From NCBI RefSeq assembly GCF_031180885.1, contig NZ_JAPSLK010000005.1:1-64000 (forward strand): DNA of 64,000 nt, read 5' to 3'. A program made the position numbers and the translations under genes. This stretch comes from Saccharothrix sp. (GTDB taxonomy: Bacteria; Actinomycetota; Actinomycetes; Mycobacteriales; Pseudonocardiaceae). The notes under the pieces are model-generated. The model made no database searches and had not been told where the DNA came from. It saw only the letters and a program-made list of their open reading frames with translations. Within the stretch, counting starts at the first letter, position 1, and each line of letters begins with the position of its first letter. Of the stretch, positions 47,781 to 54,567 are shown piece after piece.

Positions 47781-47819
47781 TCCGGAGCACTGCTCCGGAA
47801 CATACGGAGCACTGCTCCG
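47781..47819. promoter_or_regulatory. paired TetR operators
   Basis: Two palindromes sharing the core GGAGCACTGCTCC: TCCGGAGCACTGCTCCGGA (47781-47799, perfect 9-1-9) and CGGAGCACTGCTCCG (47805-47819, perfect 7-1-7). Their centres are 22 bases apart, about two helix turns. They lie between the divergent NmrA and TetR genes. Confidence 0.9.
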
Positions 47820-47843
47820 CTTGTCAACGGAAGGTGGTTCCCA

Positions 47844-48392
47844 GTGGCCGAACGCGCCGACGCGCGCCGCAACCACGACCTGATCGTCTCCGTGGCCGCG
47901 GAAGCGTTCGCCGAGCACGGGGTGGACACCTCGCTGCGCGACATCGCGCGCCGGGCGGGTGTCGGGATCGGCACCCTCTACCGGCACTTCCCCACCCGCG
48001 AGGCACTGGTGGAGGCCCTGCTGCGGCAGCGGTTCGACCGGCTGCGCGCACGGGCCGAAGAACTGGCGGACCAGCCGCCGGCGGAGGCGCTGGCCCGGTG
48101 GCTCACCGACGTCGCCACCGGCTCCGCGACCTACCGCGGCCTGCCCGAGTCGGTGCTGGCCGCCTTGCGCGACGAGACTTCCGAGTTGCACGGGTCGTGC
48201 GTCGCCATGCGCGCCGCGGGCGCGGAACTCCTCGCCCGGGCGCAGGAGGAAGGACTGGTGGCGGCCGGCGTGACCCCCGAGGAGGTGCTGGCGCTGGCCG
48301 CCGGGCTCGCCTGGGCGGGCGATCGGTCGGGGATCGCGGTCGAGCGGTTGCTCGCCCTCGCCCTCGACGGGCTCACGCCGCGGCGGCGCTGA
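47844..48392 (+). CDS. TetR-family regulator
   Basis: Regulator of 182 residues: N-terminal HTH (VSVAAEAFAEHGVDTSLRDI, AGVGIGTLYRHFPTREAL) and a C-terminal domain of the TetR_C type common near NmrA-like reductases (GLPESVLAALRDETSELHGS). GTG 47844 is chosen because it gives the usual short N-terminus. It likely represses itself and the divergent NmrA-like gene through the palindromes at 47781-47819. Its 3' end overlaps the converging WrbA gene by 20 bases. Confidence 0.9.
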   Translation: MAERADARRNHDLIVSVAAEAFAEHGVDTSLRDIARRAGVGIGTLYRHFPTREALVEALLRQRFDRLRARAEELADQPPAEALARWLTDVATGSATYRGLPESVLAALRDETSELHGSCVAMRAAGAELLARAQEEGLVAAGVTPEEVLALAAGLAWAGDRSGIAVERLLALALDGLTPRRR

Positions 48393-48999
48393 TCGCCCGC
48401 GCGAAGCGCACGACCCGCTCCGCCTGCACGCGGGCCGCCTCTCGGGTGGTCTCGTCGACCGCCAGCGTGCCGCCGCCGTCGTGGTGCGCGGTGCCGTAGG
48501 GGTTGCCGTCGACGAACTTGTGCGGGTGGGTGTACCCGGGCGCCACGACGATGCCGCCGAAGTGGTGGAACGTGTGGGTCAGCGCGAGCAGCGTCGACTC
48601 CTGGCCGCCGTGCAGGGTGCCGGTCGAGGTGAACCCGCTGTAGACCTTGTCCGCCAGCAGGCCCTGCTGCCACACGCCGCCCAGGGTGTCGAGGAACTGC
48701 TTGAGCTGCGAGGCGATGTTGCCGAACCGGGTCGGCGAGCCCATGATCACCGCGTCGGCCCACACGAGGTCGTCCGCGGCGGCCTCGGGGATCTCCGCGG
48801 TCGCCTCGGCGTTGGCCTTCCACTCCGGTTTGGCCTCGACGACCGCGCGCGGGGCGAGTTCGGCGACCTTGCGCAGCCGCACCTCCGCGCCCAGCTTCTC
48901 GGCGGCCTCGGCCATCTCCTGCGCGATCGTCGCGACGCTGCCGGTGGCGGAGTAGTACACGATCGCGACCTTGACCTGGCTGTTCACTGCATCCCCCAT
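48373..48999 (-). CDS. wrbA: NAD(P)H:quinone oxidoreductase, WrbA type
   Basis: Flavodoxin-fold oxidoreductase of 208 residues. FMN phosphate loop YYSATGSVATIAQ, SPTRFGNIASQLKQFLD and STGTLHGGQEST are characteristic of WrbA, a tetrameric enzyme that reduces quinones with two electrons. ATG 48999 is used; longer starts run into the operator region. It is divergent from a MarR gene with a shared palindrome, so it is probably induced by quinones or electrophiles. Confidence 0.92.
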   Translation of the reverse strand: MGDAVNSQVKVAIVYYSATGSVATIAQEMAEAAEKLGAEVRLRKVAELAPRAVVEAKPEWKANAEATAEIPEAAADDLVWADAVIMGSPTRFGNIASQLKQFLDTLGGVWQQGLLADKVYSGFTSTGTLHGGQESTLLALTHTFHHFGGIVVAPGYTHPHKFVDGNPYGTAHHDGGGTLAVDETTREAARVQAERVVRFARAISAAAA

Positions 49000-49048
49000 A
49001 GGGTTTCCGGTGATCACTGACGAGGACCACGGTATAGTCACCCGTAGA

Positions 49049-49071
49049 GATAGTCAAACATGGTGACTATC
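49049..49071. promoter_or_regulatory. MarR operator between wrbA and marR-like gene
   Basis: GATAGTCA (49049-49056) and TGACTATC (49064-49071) form a perfect inverted repeat with a 7-base spacer; a further half site TATAGTCAC begins at 49033. Confidence 0.85.
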
Positions 49072-49096
49072 ACCTGGACTGACCACTGGAGGCCCC

Positions 49097-49552
49097 TTGC
49101 GCCGGAGCGAGCGGAAGCAGACCGACCCCGACCTGGGCGTGCTCACCAGCCGGCTGATGTTCGCCGTGCAGGAGGAGCTGTTCACCACGCTGGCCGAACG
49201 CGGCCACCCCGACCTGCGGCCCCAGCACGGCGCGGTGATGGCCTACCTCGACCCCGAGGGCACCCGCGCCACCGACCTCGCCCGCCACTCCGGGCAGCAC
49301 AAGCAGGTCATCGGCAAGCTGCTGGACGAACTGGAAGCCCTCGGCTACGTCGAACGCCGACCCGACCCGACCGACCGGCGCGCGAAACTGGTGGTGCCCA
49401 CGGAGAAGGGGCTCGACCACATGACCAAGTCCGACGAGATCATGGCGGCCATCGACGCCCGGCACGCCGAGGCGTTCGGCGCACGCGAGTACGCGGACTT
49501 CAAGCGCATGTACGCCGAACTCACCGCACGCCAGCGCGCGTGGCGCTCGTGA
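49097..49552 (+). CDS. MarR-family regulator
   Basis: Winged-helix regulator of 151 residues with PQHGAVMAYLDPEGTRATDL, HSGQHKQVIGKLLDELEALGYVERRPDPTDRRA, the MarR recognition helix and wing. TTG 49097 follows TGGAGG by a normal distance. It probably represses itself and the divergent wrbA through the palindrome at 49049-49071. Its stop overlaps the start of the sigma-factor remnant (GTGA). Confidence 0.9.
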   Translation: MRRSERKQTDPDLGVLTSRLMFAVQEELFTTLAERGHPDLRPQHGAVMAYLDPEGTRATDLARHSGQHKQVIGKLLDELEALGYVERRPDPTDRRAKLVVPTEKGLDHMTKSDEIMAAIDARHAEAFGAREYADFKRMYAELTARQRAWRS

Positions 49553-50073
49553 CGTCCGACTTCGAGGAGCACCGGCCGCGGCTGTGCGGCCTGGCCTACC
49601 GGCTGCTCGGGTCGGCGCACGAGGCGGAGGACGTGCTCCAGGACGCCTACCTGCGCTGGAACCGACCCGTCGGCCTGGCTCACCCGGGTGGTGACCAACC
49701 TGTGCCTGAACCACCTCACCTCGGCCCGGGTCCGCCGCGAGCGGTACGTCGGACCGTGGCTGCCCGAGCCCGTCCCGCCCGACGGCCTGGGTCCGATGGA
49801 CAGCGTCGAACAGCGAGGTGTCGGCGGCGCTGCGGCCGGTGGTCGGGCGCGAGCGCGTCCTCCGGTACCTGCTGGGCGGCCTCAACCGGTTCGGCGCCGG
49901 TCTGGAGCTGCGGATCGCCGAGGGCAACGGCGCGCCGGCGGTGTCGGTGGCGGGTGATCGGCTGGTGGCCGTCCTGGTGCCCGAGCACGGCGGTGCGGAT
50001 CGTCGCGAACCCCGCCAAACTGGCCTTCCTGGCGGGCCGGGTGTCACGTTCCGGCGGCCTGTCCGGTTCCTGA
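49549..50073 (+). pseudogene. decayed ECF41-like sigma factor
   Basis: Pieces in three frames: FEEHRPRLCGLAYRLLGSAH, EAEDVLQDAYLRWNR (region 2), VVTNLCLNHLTSARVRRER with YVGPWLPEPV (linker of ECF41/SigJ type), then RPVVGRERVLRYLLGGLNRF and AVRIVANPAKLAFL (SnoaL-like C-terminal domain). Region 4, the -35-binding part, has been deleted, and at least two frameshifts occur (near 49680 and 49810). Not functional. Confidence 0.85.
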
Positions 50074-50097
50074 GGGGAAGTCGACGGAGAGGAGCCG

Positions 50098-50844
50098 GTG
50101 GTGCGGATCGCGGTGACGGGTGGTCGAGGGGTGCTCGGGAGGCTGGTCGTCGAACGGCTGGCCGGGCACGACGTGCGGGTGGTGAGCCGGCGGTCGGGTC
50201 CCGGGCTGGTGTCGGCGGACCTCAAGACCGGGCGCGGGCTCGCTGAGGCGGTCGCGGGCGTGGACGCGGTGGTGCACTGCGCGACCGAGATGCGCCGGGC
50301 CGCCGAGGTGACCATGACCCGCAACCTGGTGGAGGCCGTCCGGGACGCGCACGTGGTGTACGTGTCGATCGTCGGCGTGGACCGCGTCCCGCTGTCCTAC
50401 TACCGGGGGAAGCTCGCGGCCGAGGAGGTCGTCGCCGGGTCCGGGCTGCCGTGGACGGTGCTGCGCGCGACGCAGTTCCACGACCTGCTGCGGGTCGGTT
50501 TCGCGCGGCTGTCGAGCCTGCCTTTGCTCTTCGCGCCCAACGTGCCCGTCCAGCCGGTCGAGGTCGCGGAAGTCGCCCAGCGCCTGGCCGAGTTGGCCAC
50601 CGGCGAGCCCTTGGGCCGCGCGCCCGACTTCGGGGGTCCTGAGGTGCGGGACGTCCCCGACTTGGCGCGGTCGTTCCTGGCGGCGACCGGACGGCGGCGG
50701 CGGGTGGTGCGGGTCTCGCTGCCCGGCGGGGTGTTCCGGGCTTACCGAGCGGGCGGCCACCTCGGTGGCGATGGGGGCCGCACGACGTTCGAGCAGCACT
50801 TGGCCGCGCTCCCCGACCCGTTCGGTGGGTACCGGCACAACTAG
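50098..50844 (+). CDS. NAD(P)-binding NmrA-like reductase
   Basis: Atypical SDR of 248 residues: VTGGRGVLGRLVVERLAGHD (nucleotide loop), SADLKTGRGL, DAVVHCATEMR, VYVSIVGVDRVPLSYYRGKL (Tyr-x3-Lys-like) and LPWTVLRATQFHDLL. This type of gene is often the partner of ECF41 sigma factors, which fits the sigma remnant just upstream and suggests its normal control has been lost. GTG 50098 or 50101 is the start; GAGAGGAG precedes both. Confidence 0.88.
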   Translation: MVRIAVTGGRGVLGRLVVERLAGHDVRVVSRRSGPGLVSADLKTGRGLAEAVAGVDAVVHCATEMRRAAEVTMTRNLVEAVRDAHVVYVSIVGVDRVPLSYYRGKLAAEEVVAGSGLPWTVLRATQFHDLLRVGFARLSSLPLLFAPNVPVQPVEVAEVAQRLAELATGEPLGRAPDFGGPEVRDVPDLARSFLAATGRRRRVVRVSLPGGVFRAYRAGGHLGGDGGRTTFEQHLAALPDPFGGYRHN

Positions 50845-50853
50845 GTTGGGTGC

Positions 50854-52830
50854 ATGGCCTATAGCGGCTTCGACCATCGCCTCCTCGCCGCGTTCCGCCG
50901 CGCCGGCGTCACGTGGACCCGCACGTACGTGGTGCAGCGGGTGCTGCGGGCGGTCAGCGGGACGTCGCTGTTCAGCAGGCACGTGTCCGCGTTGGCCGGG
51001 ATGGCCTCGGAGTTGCCCCGGACGCGGGCCGTGCTGGAGAACTTCGCCGACACCGCGCAGCCCCGGGTGTCGCTGCTGCGGTCGCTGTGCGAGGGGACGC
51101 GCGCGGCGGTGGAGCGCGGGATCGGCCAGTGGGGTCCCGAGCCCGTGCTGCTGGACGTGCGGGGCGTGCTCGACTCGGTGATCGGGGCGCTGGACGACCA
51201 GGTCAAGATCCCGATGGGCCGGCGGCGGGAACTGGCCCGCGATGCCGCCGCCGCGGTCGGCGACCTCCTGCCGGGCGTGCGGCGGTTCCTGGAGTCGACG
51301 TTCACCGCGGTCTGGGAAGGTCCGGAGTCGTTCAACACCATCGCGGGCCTCGACCTGCTGTCCGACGAACTGGCGTGCCTGGTCGCCGCGACCGACCGCG
51401 ACCACGACACGCTGTGCCGCGAACTGGCCGACCGGGCCGACAGGCTCGACGCCCGAACGGTCCTGGACCTCCTGCTGCCACCGCCGAAGCCCTACCGGGT
51501 GGCCGTCGTGGTGCACGGCGCCACGGCCCTGTCCCACCTGTCGGAGCTGGACCCGACGGCCACGTCGGCGGCGCTGACCGAGCCCGGGCGGCTGGGTTTC
51601 GGCTCCCCCAACCGGTTGCGCGCCTTCGTGGCCGGCGTCCCCACCCACGGTGCCGCGTGCCTGGCGTCCTGCCAGGTCGACGCCGTGGACGCGCCCAGCG
51701 CCGGCCGTGCCGCGCGGCGGACCATGTCGGAGTTGCTGGACCAGTACATGGCCGGGCACCGCCTGGTCACGCTCTCCTTGGCCGACGACGTCCTGGTGTC
51801 CGATGTGGACAGACAGGTCCGCCACCTCGCACCCCGCCGCACCACCGTGAAACGCGCCGATCCGCTCGTGCCCGGCTGGCCCAAGACGTTGCGCAACGGC
51901 CTCCGCATGGCCCACGTGGCGCGCGTCACGGAGGCCCCGCTCCCGGCCGCCGCGTTGGCGTGGGCCGCACTTGAGGCGTGCGGTCTGGAGAACCGGGGTG
52001 ACCTGGCCGCCGCACTGGCCCTGCAAGCGATGCGCCAACAGGTCGTCGAGGCGCACCAACAACTCCACCAGTCGGCCACCGCCACGGTCCGCGCCGCCCG
52101 GTCCCGCGTGGAAGTCTTGGAGCAACGCAGCAACGCCCTCGACCGCGCGTTGGAAGCGTGCCCCACCGACCACCCCGACTACGCCCCGCTGCACGCCCGC
52201 GCCACCCAGGAGCGCGCCGAACTCCTCGAAGCCCAGGCACACCAACGCTTCGCCGAATCCCTGACCGAGAACCTGGCCGTGGTCAACGACTACGCCAAGT
52301 GCGACGGCTTCACCCGCCTGCACGACCTCAACACCTGGGTGGACCTCCTGCTGCCCCCACGAGACACCGACCCACCCTCCCTGTCGACCGCCCGCGACGC
52401 CCTGGCCAAGGTCCTCGCCCACACCTCCCCCTTGGCCGCGCAACAGGTGACCGACTGGTCCCACCGCCTGTCGACCCCGTCAGCCTGCGCCGCCTGGCTC
52501 CAGGACGCCCAAAAGCGCATGGCGACCTTCCTGGACGCCCTCTACACAGCCCGGAACCTGACCTTCCACTCGGGCCAGTTCCGCACGGAAGGCGACCTGG
52601 TACTGGGCACCGGCGGCTCCCACGTCGTGGACTTCTCGCTGGAGATCCTCGGCAACTGGTACCGGAACACCCCCAACCCCGACACCGCGCCCACCACCAT
52701 CATCACCGAGCTGGCCCAACGCCAGCGCTCGATCCTGGCCAGGCTCCGCAAGCGCAGCAAACCCCTGCACACCCTCGACGTGGCCCGCCTGACCGGCCCA
52801 CCGCCCACCGACATCTGGGGCCGCCCCTGA
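50854..52830 (+). CDS. large orphan protein with HEPN-like motif
   Basis: Protein of 658 residues that I do not recognise. It is mostly helical, with no signal peptide or membrane segment. A central acidic and Leu-rich part is followed by a predicted coiled-coil around 395-470 (SATATVRAARSRVEVLEQRS). Near the C-terminus ALYTARNLTFHSGQFRTEGD contains Arg567-Asn568-x3-His572, the RNxxxH signature of HEPN RNase domains, and the surrounding helices fit that fold. HEPN proteins act as toxins, antiviral effectors or RNA processors. It stands alone 9 bases after the SDR stop with its own likely promoter (TAGGTT, leaderless ATG). Intact, normal codon use. Confidence 0.7.
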   Translation: MAYSGFDHRLLAAFRRAGVTWTRTYVVQRVLRAVSGTSLFSRHVSALAGMASELPRTRAVLENFADTAQPRVSLLRSLCEGTRAAVERGIGQWGPEPVLLDVRGVLDSVIGALDDQVKIPMGRRRELARDAAAAVGDLLPGVRRFLESTFTAVWEGPESFNTIAGLDLLSDELACLVAATDRDHDTLCRELADRADRLDARTVLDLLLPPPKPYRVAVVVHGATALSHLSELDPTATSAALTEPGRLGFGSPNRLRAFVAGVPTHGAACLASCQVDAVDAPSAGRAARRTMSELLDQYMAGHRLVTLSLADDVLVSDVDRQVRHLAPRRTTVKRADPLVPGWPKTLRNGLRMAHVARVTEAPLPAAALAWAALEACGLENRGDLAAALALQAMRQQVVEAHQQLHQSATATVRAARSRVEVLEQRSNALDRALEACPTDHPDYAPLHARATQERAELLEAQAHQRFAESLTENLAVVNDYAKCDGFTRLHDLNTWVDLLLPPRDTDPPSLSTARDALAKVLAHTSPLAAQQVTDWSHRLSTPSACAAWLQDAQKRMATFLDALYTARNLTFHSGQFRTEGDLVLGTGGSHVVDFSLEILGNWYRNTPNPDTAPTTIITELAQRQRSILARLRKRSKPLHTLDVARLTGPPPTDIWGRP

Positions 52831-52920
52831 CCACGCCGGGATCAGCCGGCGCAAGCAACCGTCCCGGCCCCACCGTCCGCCCCGCCCCCGACGCCGCCTC
52901 GACCACCTCGTCCAACACAG

Positions 52921-53381
52921 GCACTAAAGCCACCACGACCGCCGTGTGCAGCCCGCGCAACGCCGACCTGGCCCGGTCACTGGGCGCGGACCGGGTCGTC
53001 GACTACACCCGCGAGGACTTCACCCGCGAGCAGCACGACCTGGTCCTGGACCTGGTGGGCAACCGGTCGCCGGCCGAGCTGCGGCGGGCGGTCACCCCGA
53101 CCGGGTCGCTGGTGCTGTCCGGCGGCGGCGTGTCCACCGGCGGCAGCGTGTTCGGGCCGATGGCCCTGCTGATCAAGGCGCAGGCGGTGGCCGCGTTCAC
53201 CCGGCCGCGGATCCGGGTGGTGAACAGGCTGGCCGACCTCACCGCGCTCAAGGCCCTGGTCGAAGCGGGCACCGTGGCCCCGGTGGTGGACCGCGCCTAT
53301 CCGTTGGCCGAGGTCCCGGACGCGATCCGGTACGTCGAGGACGAGCACGCGCGGGCGAAAGTCGTCATCACCGTAGGGTGA
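52921..53381 (+). pseudogene. C-terminal half of a quinone-reductase-like dehydrogenase
   Basis: Only the second half of a medium-chain dehydrogenase (zinc-independent quinone oxidoreductase type) remains: TAVCSPRNADLARSLGADRV, VDYTREDF, LVLDLVGNRSPAELRR, VLSGGGVSTGG, LVEAGTVAPVVDRAYPLAEV and a normal C-terminus (HARAKVVITVG). The GroES-like domain and the nucleotide-binding GxGxxG are missing, and no start codon with a ribosome site precedes it. Confidence 0.85.
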
Positions 53382-53385
53382 ACGG

Positions 53386-53745
53386 GTGGAGTCGACCCGC
53401 ATCGACCGCTGGCTGTGGGCGGTCAGGCTGACCAAGACGCGCCCGGACGCGGCGGCGGCGTGCCGGGGCGGGCACGTGCGGATCAACGACAAGCCCGCCA
53501 AGCCCGCCACCACCGTCGTCCCCGGTGACGAGGTGCGCGCCCGCGTCGGCGACACGACCAAGGTGGTCGAGGTGGTGCGGGTCATCCAGAAGCGGGTCGG
53601 CGCGGCCGACGCCGCCGCCTGCTACATCGACCGCACTCCCCCGCCGCCGCCGGAACTGCCCGTCGCCCGCCGCGACCGGGGCGCGGGCCGGCCCACCAAG
53701 CGCGAACGCCGGGTCCTGGACAAGTTCCGCACCCAGGGGCTCTGA
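53386..53745 (+). CDS. S4-domain RNA-binding protein (Hsp15-like)
   Basis: Protein of 119 residues with an N-terminal S4 fold (RIDRWLWAVRLTKTRPDAAA, GGHVRINDKPAKPATTVVPG, DEVRARVGDTTKVVEV) and a basic C-terminus (GRPTKRERRVLDKF). Similar to Hsp15/RqcH-partner proteins that bind stalled 50S-peptidyl-tRNA complexes. GTG 53386 starts 4 bases after the dehydrogenase remnant. Confidence 0.9.
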   Translation: MESTRIDRWLWAVRLTKTRPDAAAACRGGHVRINDKPAKPATTVVPGDEVRARVGDTTKVVEVVRVIQKRVGAADAAACYIDRTPPPPPELPVARRDRGAGRPTKRERRVLDKFRTQGL

Positions 53746-53838
53746 CCGGGCCGAACGGCGCAGCCCTCCGGGCAAAGGTCCACACAACCCTACGTACGGG
53801 TCTGGTGGCGGCGCGTCACGACTGGTTGGTTCGGGTAG

Positions 53839-53865
53839 CGGGAGCCTCCCTGTCACCGGCTCCCG
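53839..53865 (+). terminator. hairpin with T-rich tail
   Basis: CGGGAGCC (53839-53846) and GGCTCCCG (53858-53865) pair over 8 bp and are followed by ATTTT. Probably ends the S4-gene transcript; it could also be part of the snapalysin leader. Confidence 0.55.
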
Positions 53866-53892
53866 ATTTTCCCTGTACACAAGGAGATCACC

Positions 53893-54477
53893 ATGCTCGT
53901 GCGAAAGGTCGCACGCGCCGCCGTGGTCGCGCTGGGGATGCTGCTGCCGCTCGTCGCGGTCGCCGCTCCCAGCGCGTCGGCGGAGGCCGCGCAGCCCCAG
54001 GCGCTGGTGCGCACCCTGTACTACGACACCAGCCAGGCCCAGGAGTTCGCGGCGGACTGGGACAAGGCCGCGGCGAACTGGAACGCCTCCGTGGTCAACG
54101 TCCGGCTCGTCAAGAAGTCGGCGGGCACGCCGACCAACATCCGGATCTACGCGGACAACGGCTGGCCGCGCGCCTACGTGACGTCGCTGGGCAACGGCAC
54201 CGTCTACATGGGCCGCCAGGCCGTCCAGCAGGGCTACTACCGGCCGCGCATCTCGACCCACGAGATCGGCCACATCCTGGGTCTGCCGGACCGGCGCACC
54301 GGCCTGTGCGCCGACCTGATGTCGGGCTCCAGCGCCCCGGTGTCGTGCAAGAACGACCTGCCCAACGCGGCGGAGCGGGCCGAGGTCGACCGCCGGTTCG
54401 CGGGCTCGCTCGCGGCGGCGGACGTGCGGGCGGCGGGCTTCGCGGCCCAGTCGGCCACAGAGTGCTACGTGTTCTGA
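53893..54477 (+). CDS. snapalysin-family secreted metalloprotease
   Basis: Small neutral protease of 194 residues (peptidase family M7). Signal peptide (VVALGMLLPLVAVAAPSASA), short pro-region, then the catalytic zinc motif STHEIGHILGLPDRRTGLC: HExxHxxGxxD with Asp as third zinc ligand. DLMSGSSAPVSC and NAAERAEVDRRF complete the family pattern, with two disulfide cysteine pairs. An AAGGAG ribosome site precedes ATG 53893. A LysR-type activator, usual next to snapalysin genes in Streptomyces, is absent. Confidence 0.95.
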   Translation: MLVRKVARAAVVALGMLLPLVAVAAPSASAEAAQPQALVRTLYYDTSQAQEFAADWDKAAANWNASVVNVRLVKKSAGTPTNIRIYADNGWPRAYVTSLGNGTVYMGRQAVQQGYYRPRISTHEIGHILGLPDRRTGLCADLMSGSSAPVSCKNDLPNAAERAEVDRRFAGSLAAADVRAAGFAAQSATECYVF

Positions 54478-54485
54478 CGCGACGA

Positions 54486-54517
54486 CCCGTGGGGCGGACC
54501 ACCACCCGCCCCACGGG
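54486..54517 (+). terminator. snapalysin terminator
   Basis: Perfect 12-bp inverted repeat CCCGTGGGGCGG (54486-54497) and CCGCCCCACGGG (54506-54517) with an 8-base loop, starting 9 bases after the protease stop. Confidence 0.88.
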
Positions 54518-54567
54518 TGCCTCAACCGTGTTGGACCCGCCGTGCGCGACCCGGTAGAAGGGGACGC

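Noticed and set aside
52158..53381. A 407-codon dehydrogenase gene starting inside the HEPN-like gene
   Set aside because: Only the last ~150 codons have dehydrogenase similarity; the rest is the shadow of the 658-aa gene.
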